Assembly (NCBI RefSeq): GCF_040183065.1
Contig: NC_091120.1
Coordinates: 185,704,127-185,768,126 of the forward strand
Source: Periplaneta americana
Lineage: Eukaryota; Arthropoda; Insecta; Blattodea; Blattidae
DNA length: 64,000 bases
Reading direction: 5' to 3'
The position numbers and the translations under genes are program-made. Shown in pieces: positions 21,748 to 34,436 of this stretch; the stretch's first letter is position 1, and each line of letters begins with the position of its first letter. The notes beneath the pieces were generated by a model. It did not search any database, was not told the DNA's origin, and worked only from the letters and a program-made list of their open reading frames with translations.

Positions 21748-23609
21748 ATCTAGGCTATCAGAGAAAAGTGGAAAAGAGAATGCTTTCCAATAAATTCAAG
21801 AAAACAGTTAATTAAATGATGATACACAACACTTCACGTGGGTATAAATGATTTATCTGTGGAACTATAGATTGACAAATCGAACTGAAACCCTGACCGA
21901 GTTACTACGTGAGCGCTGGCTGTCTTGGGCAGGAGCAAGTGAGAAAGCACGGGGGAAGGGGGAGAGTACTATCCACTATGTACTTGCAGGTCCACTGACA
22001 GTTTGTCAAACCTGCTAACAAAAGCATTAAAAGATTGACTAGTTGCCTGCAATGCTAGCAAAATGGAACCTTCCTAGCCGACAGTCGAGGCAAAAATGAA
22101 GAATCCGTTATTGTGGTAATACTAGAGAGTGGTTCTTCTATTGGTCGCTATGCCCACACACACCCTCTCAGATATTTACGTGGTGATTGGTGACTGAATG
22201 ACGAGGAGCGAGGGAGAGATAAGAAAGAAAGAGAGAGATTCCAGAAGTTGGCGTGTTTTACGGGGTTTCACTTGAAATTGTCAAACTATAGTAGATGCAT
22301 TTCTTCTTCATTCACTTTGATTTGATTATAGCATTAATTATCTGTAAACAGCTGACATGTTGAAAGTACGTATGACTGCTATATGACGTGCCATCGGTTT
22401 ACTTGGCTCTGATTATTATTATTATTGTTCAGTGTAGCCAACACAAGAGGAGCCTTGAGCATCTAGTGCCAACATTAGTTTAAACAGATGGGCTATCATT
22501 TAAACTAAACAAGAGAGAAAGGAGAAAATGGAAGCACATTTAAACGGAATACCGAAGTTAATTGGGTTTAATTTATCCCAAGTTTAACTTACTTTGGAGA
22601 AAACGGCCCTATGATTATAGGATCAAAAACCACATAACACTCTCATGTTATCTGGATTGCCCTCAGCCTGTATAGTCCGGATAATTAGGACTCTACTGTA
22701 GTAAGGTGTATTGAGGTTCTGCTGCATCTCTTTTTTTTGTTAAGAACTCATGGCTTCTTAGTATACAACAGGAAACAAGCAGCCATAAACTTGAACTGTG
22801 TGATCCTATTAATCTGCTGTAAATAAGCAAATTCACATGTTACAGATACTTGCCATGGCAGAAAAGACCGTCCTGTTTTAATTTTAGAAACAAAGACAAG
22901 TTGGATCTAAAAGTAGACAAACATGAACAATTTCATTATCACTTACTATGTCTTTGTTATTTGTGAATTTTCACATTGTACCTGTCTGGGAAACACTGTA
23001 AATTTGTTCGTAAGTAATAACAACTGTCTTGTATATATATTTTTTATATCTTGCCAAGGATCATGATCTACTTGTATGTACAAATTATCTTTTTTATTAT
23101 TTCAGCAATAATTTATGTTAGACTGTATGATGATCACCATAATCTTTATTCCTGTAAAACATATCTACCTCCTTTCCCTTCCCATTGAAGGGTTTTAAAG
23201 TGGTCATATACACAATAATTGTTTAATTCAAATGTCACATTTTTTAGTTTTTATTGCATTTAATGGAACATTTCTTGTAGTTTTCAAATATGTCTTGCTT
23301 ATGGGTGTATTATTAATATTTCGTATATAAATCAATTATTTACTTCTTTGGCGTGATTTTTTTGTGTTGGCGATTTTTAAATTTTTTTTTATTTGCCTGT
23401 GGATTTGGATGGGATGGGCCCGAGTTAAATAGACTGTGGTATGGCATGCTTGGATGTTGGTGATGCAGGTAGATGCACTGTAGTGTGCTAATTTGAAGAC
23501 ATCCTAGCAGTTGTGTGAGTGAAACTGTTTCATGTGATTTATCTTAATTTTTCTAAATTTAAAAGTCATATTGAGGTTAATATTTCAGATAAGTTGAAAG
23601 TATATATAA
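21748..23609. other. Gene-free stretch with one pogo-like terminus
   Basis: No coding region is supported. A solitary pogo/Tigger-like end (inverted CAGTAGAGTCCTAATTATCC) lies at about 22679-22698, without a partner nearby. Confidence 0.4.
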
Positions 23610-24560
23610 CAGAGGCGGTTCCTCGGAGGAGAGAAGGGAGGAACGTCCTCCTCACATTTTCTTCTTTTGAAAGTAAATACCAAATAAAATATGTGCCTTG
23701 AAATTCGAGGAAGATTCAATAATTTTTAAGTTCACAGCTATAAGAAAACCTTGGTTGATCAAGTTTTAAACGACACACGCTCATGTGCTGCTAGAAAACT
23801 GTGAGAAGGATGCGAAATTGTTTGTGTGGAGGAAAGTCAATCCTTTCCTCCTTTACTGCAGTTAGCACACATAGACAACAGCGCACTAGCGGCCAGAGAA
23901 AGAAGCAGAGTTTTAAAGCGAGTAAATGAACGGAAAGGGAGGAAATCCTCCTCTGAATCAGCGCATGGGCGGGAAATAGAAACCTACTGGTCGTGCAGCA
24001 AGCTCGCTATCGCTACCATCTAACGATCTTGCATTCAACCAGACTATAACACATCTAGGAGGAGGTACAATAAAAACAGTTTTAATGCAACGCAAAAAAA
24101 ACACCATAATATAAACTTTTTAAAAATTATAAATCAAAAATATTATTCATCGCACTTCATGTAGGCTACTATTCGTGGTTTGAAACTTTCAACGATATTT
24201 GAAAGTTAAAGTCGGGTTTATATAAAGCAAAGAGGTAGTTCTACATTAGTATCGCAGATCTTTTTGGCCCCTGAAATTCACTTCCATTCATTGTGTACTA
24301 GACAGGGCAACAGCCAAGTTGTCAGTTTTGTACAAATATATTTGAAATTGAAAGTAGGTACTCCAAACTACATTATTTTTAATATAAAAAATTGGCCACC
24401 GGCAACTAAGAACAGATTATTGCTATACAGAAGGAAAGACACTACCTGGTCTTACATGTATGCATGTTGGCTAATTTGTAGCTTGTTTTATTAAAAAAGG
24501 TGTCATTTCGTCCTGTTATCTTTTTTCTTCCTCTTAAGAAATACATAGGAGCCACCACTG
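23610..24560. mobile_element. hAT non-autonomous element with perfect 8-bp duplication
   Basis: Starts CAGAGGCGGTTCCT (23610) and ends, inverted, CAGTGGTGGCTCCT (24560). It is flanked by identical ATATATAA octamers at 23602-23609 and 24561-24568. The CAGnG start and the 8-bp duplication define hAT. There is no hAT transposase frame inside. Confidence 0.85.
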
Positions 24561-24891
24561 ATATATAATAAAGAATTGTTTTTAATTTCAGTCAACAACT
24601 TTACGATTCTTTATTATATATTAATTTTTGTAGCATTTTCATTCCTTCAAATTCAATAACTTTTGAAAGAACAAAGCTATTTTCATGATTTTTGTTTTAA
24701 AATAAAGATAGTATATATTTCCATGTTCTCCAGCATTGAGAAAAAAATACCCATAAGAATGTAATTTTAATACGATAATCTGTTAAACAGTTCTGCTCAT
24801 CTGAAAATTGAAGGAAGTGAATAAGTAACAGTTGAACATCTTAGAACAATACGAAATACACAAACATACAATAACACACCCACAGCATATA

Positions 24892-25552
24892 CAGAGCGTT
24901 CGCCTACGGGTGGGGCCAGGAAAGCGGCCTGCCTGCGGTGTCACTTGCGGGAATCGTCTATCCGTAAGCTTCCGCTTTCTATACTATACTCTGTAGGGTT
25001 TTAATTTTAAAAGTTTAGCAGCAGTAAAGACTGATGTTTTTGAAACACTAACTTCCTGTGAAACACGTCTTAGAGATTTATTAGTAGAGCGTATAAATGA
25101 TGTACTGATTTCATCAATTTTTTCTCCTGTCAATAATCTTCGTTTTCGCTTAGGAATTGTAGCATTTATCGACCCTGTTGTCCTTAATTTGTTAACAGGA
25201 CGTCTAACAGTTTCTCTACCCTGAATTGGAGCACCCGGATATTTCACTTCATATAGCCTATGCACCTCTCTACGTGACTGTTTTCACATATGCAACATAC
25301 ATAAAAACTCTTTGTTCAAGCATGAATTTTGCGTTTTGCATTGTTAACAAATTTTACACACACGCTGAATATTTAAGCAACTGTGTCAAGAAACTGCACT
25401 GTGCGTGTTAAATACTGCAACATCTGGCTCACAACTGATAACTTGTCGACCTTGATGACCTTGATTGTCGAGCGTGTCTCAACAACTGCGCGCACAAAGC
25501 GGCGTATCAGTACATGCCGCTTTCCTGGCCTCACCCGTAGGCAAACGCTCTG
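24892..25552 (-). mobile_element. Tc1/mariner-group element retaining only the DNA-binding half
   Basis: Inverted repeats of about 40 bp (CAGAGCGTTCGCCTACGGGT at 24892 and a near match inverted at 25552) are flanked by TA. The minus frame 25265-24984 encodes an N-terminal helix-turn-helix of the DUF4817 type (YEVKYPGAPIQGRETVRRPV ... TGSI ... SLRRVSQEVSVSKTSVFTAA ... LKPYRV). The DDE domain is deleted. Confidence 0.8.
24984..25265 (-). pseudogene. Transposase N-terminal helix-turn-helix (DUF4817-like)
   Basis: A 93-residue peptide, apparently unbroken at the front, matches the mariner-type repeated HTH. The first helix block is around residues 5-35 and the second around 60-90 (RRVSQEVSVSKTSVFTAAKL). 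It stops before any catalytic aspartate. It could still bind element ends and act as a competitor. That is inference only. Confidence 0.6.
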
Positions 25553-27106
25553 TACTTAATACACAATTACAGTTCAATACTCACACATTATTCGACATCA
25601 TGATACGTAGCAGACAAACAACCACCCCCCCCGCACCATAGGAGCAACACATCCCCACCCCTTACAACTGACGATGCAAATGGCAGAATGCAAGATCAAC
25701 AGGAACAACAGTAGTTCGTAAGACACTGAAGATGATGCAGCACCAGCATCGAAATGGGCCGTCTGTCTAAAGTACATAACCTTTTTTAAAAATGTTAACA
25801 CTTTTAACGTGTCGTTTAACAATTTTAAGTTTTTTAATAGGAAACATTTTGCATATATTGTAGACAAATCAGATTTAGAGGAAGTTCCATGCAATTTGTT
25901 TAAAAATGTGACATATAGAAATTTTTCAGCACACTGTTGTAAGTAAGTAAATTGTTATAAACAATTGAAACAAAATTTGTGTAAAATGAGACTGAAACTG
26001 TGTTAGTTTGAAGGTTATGAAACTATATAACTATATAAAAATTAACCTTACTATACATTGATCTATCAAAGAAAAAAATATGTGTGTATATGACCATCTT
26101 AAATGTTAAAAATTTACTTGAATTTAACGAATTTATGTTACAATTGAACATTAAAAATAGGCCTATGATTTTCTATGTACAGACCCAGGAACAAAATTTG
26201 GGCCATCTGAATTTTCCAAGTTCCAGTTATAACATACTGTACAAAATGAAAGGTAATTGAAGACTTAACTTTTAGAGTTTGTCGATAAATATTTGAACAT
26301 TCTCTTAAGGCCTGAAATACTGTATTTCAAAGTCCATTCAATTGAGAGTTAAGACAATGGATTTATAGCTGTCCCATTGTTTCATCAATCCAGAAGGAAC
26401 TCATTGAAATTTAACCCCTTCAGGAAAGCTTTCTCAAGGTGTGGGAATAACATGTCAAGCTAATGCACTTGAAGACTTTAGTTTAAGTCCTGACATTGAC
26501 TCTTTGTACTTATGTGTATAAAGAATAGATGGCTTCCTGTGCTTCCATGAAAGCTGGATTATTCTTGTAAAATTTCTCTGTTCAGTCATTTCTTAACGAA
26601 CTGTACAGAGATGCAGTAAGTGACTGAAATATTACGTTTTAAAAGGTTCATATCGTCACTTCCAGAATAATTCTAGGTGTATTACACATTTTATCAAATT
26701 TGTACCTGAATATAGAGCAACTAGGCAATGAAAAACGATTCATTAAAAGTAAATGCTCACATCTTACTAGAAGCTTAATCATACTGTGTAAAATGTGTTT
26801 TATGTAAATCCTGTTTCACTGATTTTTCATATAAAATTTGAAGTAATTTTTCACCTTCACAGTGGCAGCATAAAATGTGTAACTTCCAGTCAGTTTATGT
26901 TTACAAACTGTTTTTAATTTCATTATCTGTATTTTGATGTTTCATATCTTTCGAAAAATTAAACCAGTCATTCTTCGTTGTTATGTACTACTTGTCTGAT
27001 GTATCTGTACCAATTACGAACAAGAACGTTGTTGTTTTCTTTTTATATGCGAAAGGTACCGTATTTTTGTGAAGAAAGGAAGAATAAAACAAATGAGTGT
27101 GTAACC
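25553..27106. other. Gene-free stretch with a Penelope-like motif
   Basis: No gene is supported. At 25731-25770 the sequence CTGAAGATGATGC...GCATCGAAA has the hairpin and core layout of the hammerhead-like motifs elsewhere in the window. The rest is AT-rich. Confidence 0.4.
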
Positions 27107-27306
27107 CAGGCATTTCCAACTGTGATGTCACACGTCTGTGCTCTCTAGCTCCTTGAGAGGAGAAGCATAGGTAAAAAAGAAATGTATGGGGAGAGGCAGT
27201 GGAAGAGATGACGATGTTTAAACACCGGAGACACGTGCTTTTCCAGCTCTGATCTGGGAGGGGAAACGTGCTCTGATGTCACAGGTTGGCCAGTTGGAAA
27301 TGACTG
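27107..27306. mobile_element. 200-bp hAT MITE with perfect 8-bp duplication
   Basis: Ends CAGGCATTTCCAACTG and, inverted, CAGTCATTTCCAACTG, flanked by identical GTGTAACC octamers at 27099-27106 and 27307-27314. It is too short to code. Confidence 0.88.
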
Positions 27307-27494
27307 GTGTAACCTCTCTGCGCATAGAAGTGAAGCTTATTAAGTTGTAAATGTGTAGTAATCTTACTAATTTTGGTAGTTTTATAATTATTGTCAATAC
27401 CAAAAAATAACATTTCGAAGTAGATTTATGCCTGTGATAATAAAGAAATTTGTAGTTCCATTTAAGCATACTTAGCGTTATTTTTCTATTTTTT

Positions 27495-27562
27495 ATTCAT
27501 TCATTTATCCTTCCATCCATCCCTCCGTTCTCCGATCTATTCAGCCACCCATCCATCCATCT
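27495..27562. repeat. Degenerate (TCCA)n microsatellite
   Basis: An interrupted run of ATCCATCC/TTCATTCA-type repeats. Confidence 0.7.
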
Positions 27563-27801
27563 TACTCAACAATATAATTACAGAGTAGAGAATAGTCATA
27601 ACAACAATGAAATAAGGTATATCATTTTATAATGAGAGGTGATGGCTTTTATTTACATGATACAATTGGCAGTTATATTTTCCTTAAAAAATAAAACCTG
27701 TATTGAGTGTAAGAAATGTTAAGAATGATTTGGCTAGTTTGTGGTGAGCATACTATAAATATTTCTTGTCTGTGTAGCATAGACGAGTATAAATGTATAT
27801 A

Positions 27802-28178
27802 CAGTAGAGCATCGATTATCCAAATATCGATCAACTGAAACATCGGTAACTGAAAGAGTGCCAGTCGGCAAATTCAAATTTGTGCATGCACCATGTCTCA
27901 GCTCAAGCCAAAAAAAAAAAAAAAAAAAAAATTTCTTTTCCTAAACTGTATGCCTACTTTAATGACCATTTTGAACTTGTCAAACTAGGTTAGTCAGTTC
28001 TCTGTGTTATTTGTAAGATGTGTGATACAAAATATATACTGTATGTACAGTTTTGTGTTTAATATCGGTGTTTGTTTCATACTGCTCCTATGACACCGGT
28101 ACAATTTGTTTTCGTAAATGATCGGTTATCTGAAAACTCAGTTATCCCCAATTGTTTCGGATAATTGATGCTCTACTG
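27802..28178. mobile_element. Pogo/Tigger-like MITE
   Basis: The ends CAGTAGAGCATCGATTATCC and, inverted, CAGTAGAGCATCAATTATCC differ at one base. They are flanked by TA. There is no coding capacity. A poly-A run lies inside at 27909-27930. Confidence 0.85.
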
Positions 28179-28941
28179 TATATATTTTTTTATATAAGAA
28201 TGTGTGCCTTTAATTTCCCTATACAAGGCATTGTCTTTCCTAAATTTAAATGAAATATACTTAAGGTAATTTTTCAGTACTGGTTTTTTACAACGATCTT
28301 CTAAACCCCATAGTAAGTTTTGACAGCTGAATCATATTATATTTCTTTATTCTCCATTTTTATGTTTTATGTAATTGCAATATATAGATATATTGAGTGT
28401 CCCAATATCCATGCATTTATCATAATAAAATTAGAGAAAGTAATATTTTAAGGAAAATAATAGAAAAAATAGTCTAGAGTAAAAATTCTTCGATAGTTGC
28501 AGACATTTAATTTTTTTCCTTACCTTATCATTACCGATATACAAAATATGAAGATAATATATTGCAATTGTGCAATATAATCATTATCATCTTTGCTATA
28601 CTTGTACTAAAAAGCTACTCGTAGCTTTGTATATGCTGTATATCTGTGTACAACAATTTCTCCTAAACTATTGGTTTGATTTTGTTCATATTCTGCACTA
28701 TGTGCTAATCAATTTATTCCGAAATTATGTAAATGTGATTTGTTAGATATATTATTACGATGTGCATATGATGCAGAATTTCTGCACGGAAATATCACAT
28801 GTACTGCGGTACATCGTAATAATGTATGATATGCGAAAAATAATCAGTGATTTAAGACTGCACTCACTCTGTTGGATTCCAGCCTCTTAGTCACTCATAA
28901 TGAGTGCACCTCTGCAAATGTGTGGACATCCAACATCGGGA
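28179..28941. other. AT-rich stretch, no gene seen
   Basis: No reading frame, terminal repeat or RNA gene could be supported. Confidence 0.5.
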
Positions 28942-29060
28942 TGGGAATCCGGTGTGGCTTAGTGGATAGAGCGTCAGCACATAGAGCTGAAAACCCGCGT
29001 TCAAATCCCGGTGCCAGAGATAATTTTTCTCTGTTCCACTCATCTTTCATCATATGATTT
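28942..29060 (+). mobile_element. tRNA-derived SINE head
   Basis: TGTGGCTTAGTGGATAGAGC gives a good pol III A box. GTTCAAATCCC about 35 bp later gives the B box. The flanks do not pair as an acceptor stem, so this is a SINE-type derivative and not a functional tRNA gene. Confidence 0.7.
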
Positions 29061-29607
29061 GTTTGATTTATTGGCAATATTTCATTTACTTACAAAATAG
29101 CTAATTTGTTTCAAGCTTAAAATGAAAATACTAAAACTTGTGGTAAAAAATATTGTTCAACATGTTTGATAGAGCTGTTTTTTGACTTGTCATAAAATAT
29201 CCGTGAAAATATGCGACAAATTCTTTAAAATATGTACTCAAAACTGTAACAAATAACCGGAAATATTTCAAATACACGCTTCATAAAAGAACAAAATGAT
29301 ATTAACCTTTTGTTCCATTCTTCACATACATAGAAGAAAGGATTCCTTAAAGAGAAAGTCACAATTCATCTTCCACTCTATATGAATATTAGCTTGACTT
29401 TTTTTCTGCATGGTCACATTAATTATTTCTCTATTTTTTTATATACCGAAGTCTAGCCTATATGAAACGTTCTTTGAGGTTCCAAACATTCTCCAATTAT
29501 TTAGGAAAATCTTGGAACAAAAAAAAAACCATCACAGGCAGTCTGAGGATCAGGTCTCCAGTCAGGGCTGATGCTGTGGCTGAATCGATATGATGACACC
29601 ATACCAT

Positions 29608-30934
29608 AGTCTACTATATACAGTCGCGAAGCTCAATATGTAGTAAAAATGCAAACATGGGTAGTTGCCCACCACTAGGATTGCTACTATCGCCTCATCA
29701 TCGCAGATCTCTCTCCTAGCAGACGACAAAATATGTTACACTTTCGTTGTCGTGTTCTCTTGGAAAAATTAACACCTTCCTTCCATTATTGAAATATTAA
29801 ATGCATAAAGTTAATTTATTATTTTAATGAAGTATATTAAATTCCACCATAAACTCGAAGATACCTGCAAGAAATAAGTAATATAATTTTTGTTTGTGCA
29901 AAACGAACTGAAATTTACTATAATAGCTTCACTAATTCAAGATTATAGTGATAATTAACTATGAAACCAATAAATATTAATTTACATTTCCCTTTACAAC
30001 AATAATAATGGAAATATGAATTAATGGAGTAACTTACGTGTACCGGTACTTGTAGTGTAGGCTTACGTAGTTAACAAAGTGGGATGAGGTTAAGCAATAA
30101 TAATCACACCAGAATTGGAAATAAAACGTGATCAATAAATTTTATTGTAACAGACTTTTTCTACTTCTCTAGTAAAGCAATAAATAAAAATAACAACAAA
30201 ATTAACAGCTATAATTAAAAACATATCCTTTGAAAAAAATAGGCCTAAGCAATAATAATCCCACCAGAATTGAAAATAAAACGTGATCAATAAATTTCAT
30301 TAAAACAAACTTAATTTTTCTACGTCTTTAGTAAAATAACACATAAAAATAATAACAAAATTAATAGCTACAATTAAATATATATCCTCTGAAAAAAAAA
30401 AAAAAAGTAGACCTAACCTTTATTTCTCTGGAAATTTAGCAGCCTAAGTGACAGACCTTTAATCGGTAACTAATGTCCTTTCAGTTAGACTGAAACATTT
30501 CATTGTGAAATTTAAGGATATAATGTATTCTAACAGTCACAAAGAACTTCAAAATTAAGAGTTTTGTTTCTGCACAGCATTCTTGTGGAAACCAAGGAAC
30601 CTTTCTGAATATTTCGGAAATCGGACAAAGGATAACTCTGGCCTCTTTCTCTTACTGTTGCTACAATTTATAGCACCACAAACGTCTCCTCCTTGTCCCA
30701 TATTATTATTCCAATTATTATATTTTAGCCATTAACATTTTCATTACAACCAATAACAAACATTTCACAAGCATCAATGTGAAATACGCAACGAGCTAGC
30801 ACTCAATGGAAATACGACACAGTCCAAAGTCGACCATGGACAGTCTATTATTTCTAGTTGCTAACCGCTTGGAGCACTTTATCACGAGATTTGCAAAAAA
30901 ACACCTCAAGCTTCGCAACTGTATATAGTAGACT
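29608..30934. mobile_element. 1.3-kb inverted-repeat element of unknown superfamily
   Basis: AGTCTACTATATACAGTCGC at 29608 and its inverse (one mismatch in the first 20) at 30934 continue for about 27 bp (GAAGCT). No coding frame was found. Inside, 30090-30240 and 30240-30400 are a tandem duplication of about 150 bp (AACGTGATCAATAAATTT in both). The target duplication is unclear, and TA at the inner TACAGT could make it Tc1/mariner-like. Confidence 0.65.
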
Positions 30935-31257
30935 GTGACCATACGGTGAATCATGCGCTTCAAAAGCGATCCTTAATGGCTTCAACAATCATTCCATCAT
31001 AAGGAAGTTACAGAATAAGCCTAAGGCTGCAGTGTTTTCCAGCGGGCCCTCCTCTGAAGGGGGGGAGGAATTCAGTACAATCAAAGCAACATATTTCTTC
31101 ACTGTGCTTTTAAAACATAAGTTTCGTAATTTTGTATTGATCTTTTTACTCATTTCCAATCCGAAAAAGCACTACAAGCAGGATTTGGAAGCGTTATAAG
31201 AGGGTAAAATTATGCAGGATTGTATATGAAATGTCCACAGACCATATATAAAAAAAA

Positions 31258-31690
31258 ATGTTGTGTTCTAATGCCAGGCGTTTGACAATAAAGTCATTTG
31301 ACCTCTTGCACTCTAATATTTTTTAAAGATATTATCATGGTCAGCCACTGAAGCACAGATTTTGAGGTGTTCCGAATCCATTTCTTGATTTGAGTTGCAG
31401 AATGGGCAGTTAGGGGACTGATATATTCCAATTCTATGCAGGTGTTTGGCCGAACAATCATGGGTTGTTGCCAATCTAAATGCAGCTACAGACGATTTTC
31501 GTGGTAAATCGGGAATTAACTGTGGATTATTATGCAGAGAGTTCCATTTTTTCCCTTGAGATTGCGTTATCAAATTTTGATTGTTGAAGTCTAAGTATTT
31601 AGATTTAATAAATCTTTTCACAGAGTGATACGTAGATTTAGTAACAGGTCTGTAAGTAGCAGTGCTGCCCTTCTTATTTTACCTTAATGG
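31258..31690 (-). pseudogene. LINE C-terminus (RNase H-bearing family), copy 1
   Basis: The minus frame 31621-31313 gives the post-RNase-H tail with [20 protein letters not shown] and the zinc knuckle [19 protein letters not shown] second, longer copy of the same family is at 38060-39040. This copy is 5'-truncated before the RNase H domain. Confidence 0.85.
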
Positions 31691-33401
31691 TACTCATTTC
31701 ATATTGGAGTGAAAATGGCAAGTTGTATCCGATTTAAGTGAACACCATATTTTAACGTTTGGTGGCTACTTCATTCACACAACCCCCAGAATGTCTGGAG
31801 GACCACACCTGCTGTTGGTCGACGGGTCCATTGAACCTAGCTGGGAGATCTTGTTGATCACCAGCTTTCCCTCCTTAAGCCACTGGAGGACGATTTTAGT
31901 GCCATAGCAGGTCAGCACTAGGAACAGAAAAGTAGAAAGAGGAGGAAGGAAAGGGAAATGAACCCCTAGGCCTCGAATGCTCTAATGCCTTCGGGGTCAA
32001 AGAAAGTAAGAGTTCAGTCAGAGGACTGGATATGAAAGAGTAAAGAGGGAATTAGGTATTGAATAGAGGAAAATTATACCAAATTCAGTCATTAACTCAT
32101 CAAGCTGACCAGTGTTAATTGATGAGTAGCCCCTCCCTTTAGTTCAGCTTGTAAAATTATGCTTACTAACAGCTGCACCACAGGAAGGTAGGGATGGGAC
32201 ATTGGGTATTTGTCCAGGTTGGTTCCTTAAAGCCTTCAATGGGAAGGATTAATGGCTCTCCCCCCTGTATCCGACAGATACCTCCCCCTCCCAAAAAAAA
32301 GTAATAAACGGGATAGTGTTATAAGCAGGAGCGTATTAACGAGGTTTTACTGTATATTAACTTAATCTAATAAAGAGAGAGAACAAAACAATTTGTTGGA
32401 TCACTTTTATTTTTTTTTTCGTACAATAGATACATTCTAGACAAAAGTAATAGTAATAACAATGACTGTAATAACAAATGCAAAAAGCAATAAAACAAAC
32501 AACTGCCACTGGCCGCCATCACGTACATCATCATAAGTAAATAATTGTAACCATCTGCAAATTGAAGCAAGATAAAAGGCTAATCAAAGATATGAATGCA
32601 ATGTAATTAAGCTATGCCGTTGTTATATTTGTCATGTGTATGTGATTCACAAGCCAATAATTTAAGGCTTAGTCGTTTGATGGTATTTTTTTTAAAAAAG
32701 ATAACAAATGAAGGAAGGGAAACAATATGAGAAGAAAAACAATGAACACGTTGTATGGTTTTGTTCCCTTAGTCATGATCCGTGTTTTTATTTTATTTTA
32801 ATTTGATTTTTTTGTTATTTATATATATTTTTTTTCGTAGTGAAGTTCAGGACTACTTTCAGACAGTTGTATTGATTTATGCGTAATAAAATCTGTTTTA
32901 TTTTTTGATTACAGATTTTTATAAAGTGGCTGTTGAAAGGTGGTGGTAAGTTAAACTTAAACTTCGACTTCACTTATTATTTTATGAGCAAAGAAATTAT
33001 GTAGCACTTGCTAACTAAATTAGACATGACAGCAGATTTACACTGCATCATGTGACAGTAGTTAGCCATCTCAGTGACATAAAATCTTTGGTCTGAATCT
33101 AGCCCTGAATTTAAAGTGTGGCAAATAAACTGGTGTTGGCCCACCTTTGCCGACAATACTACTGAAGTCCTTACTAATTCTGAACAGATAGACTCATGTC
33201 AATTACTGTGAAAAACATCTGATCTCCGAACAAGATGTCAACAGCTTTCCTGCTATTTTCCAACACTGCTGTATGGTCTCTCACTTGGTAAGTCTGCTTT
33301 TTGACATATACTCTCATTAATTACAGATACATTTAAATAAGGATATTATAGCAAATATGTTCAGCTTCATCTTCATTTAATTCTCATCTGTTCACTATTA
33401 A
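31691..33401. other. Gene-free stretch with an unclassified repeat
   Basis: 31750-32310 is less AT-rich than its surroundings and looks like an interspersed repeat, but I could not place it. The remainder, to the piggyBac-like element, is AT-rich without supportable genes. Confidence 0.4.
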
Positions 33402-33979
33402 CGGTCTTACTAATAAAAACTCTATATACAGACGTTTAACTGTCTTATACTTATACAATGAGTAGCTCGTTTATAACTCGTGTGTAAATTCCTTACTATA
33501 AATCACTACATACGTCGTGTATAACTGTTACACAGCTACGTCATAGTTTCGTCATTACTTCATTACGAAAGATAATAGAATATCTGAGGTTCAATATTGC
33601 ATCCGGCAGAGCGCTCTAGTGTGCCGTATTAAATATCAATAGTACAACTGGCTCTGAACAATTGCCACACTATATTTTGGTCAAAGAGTACAAGCTACAG
33701 CAATATTATTCTTTGGTTTGTTCTTCTGTGGTTACAAGGCAACCATCATCATAAAATGACAGTCGATACAAACAACTGTTAGAGGGGCGGCCATTTTTTC
33801 TCCATATACAACGCTTAAACAAGGGGTTTCGTGTATATAACTACTGCAAAGCAATTCCCACGTATAGTTACAGACTGTTCATACATCCATCGCTTATGTA
33901 TGGTTTATTAGTAACGTTTTCTGTCTCAGATCTGCATAAGTCTCATATAAAAACTATACACGGTTTATTAGTAAGACCG
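33402..33979. mobile_element. piggyBac-like MITE (TTAA flanks)
   Basis: Inverted ends CGGTCTTACTAATAAA are flanked by TTAA at 33398-33401 and 33980-33983. TTAA is the piggyBac target. The ends do not begin with the usual CCC/CCT, so the family call is tentative. There is no transposase. Confidence 0.65.
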
Positions 33980-34144
33980 TTAAACTGTAAGTCTTCTTTG
34001 AGAGATTTGCTTGTTCATGTAAGTAGAATGTTGCTCAAATCTTCTGAACTGTTTTGACTCAAAATGGAATTTATTTGTTGGAAAGCTTGAGTCATTTTGG
34101 TATGCAATCTATATACATTTCTATAAATGCTATTATTTTCTAAA

Positions 34145-34436
34145 TCAGCGGTGGACAAACTAGGGTCATTGTAGGCGATAAGGATCTAAATGAAACTGAC
34201 ACATACACCCTATAAAGATCATATGAAAGACCCTGTTTTCTTTTGTTCAATCATTGGAAAACAATTCCAGAAATCCTGTAGATGCATTCATTAGCTCTCT
34301 GATACTACGGTATTTAGTTTGAAATCTACTTGGGTTATAGGCTATAAGCCCAATTTGAGAACTAAGTATTTAGTTTTTTGAGCAGAATGATTGCACACCC
34401 CAGCCTTTGATAGATTTCTGGAAAGTTTGTCCACCC
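34145..34436. mobile_element. Short inverted-repeat element (hAT-like ends)
   Basis: GGTGGACAAACT near 34150 is matched by AGTTTGTCCACC near 34425, and the left end begins CAGCGG. No clear duplication was seen. Confidence 0.45.

Noticed and set aside
25598..25894. 98-codon minus-strand frame
   Set aside because: No recognisable domain and low-complexity leucine/serine stretches. Probably chance.
28942..29020. Possible functional tRNA gene
   Set aside because: A and B boxes are present, but the 5' and 3' flanks do not form an acceptor stem. It fits a SINE head better.
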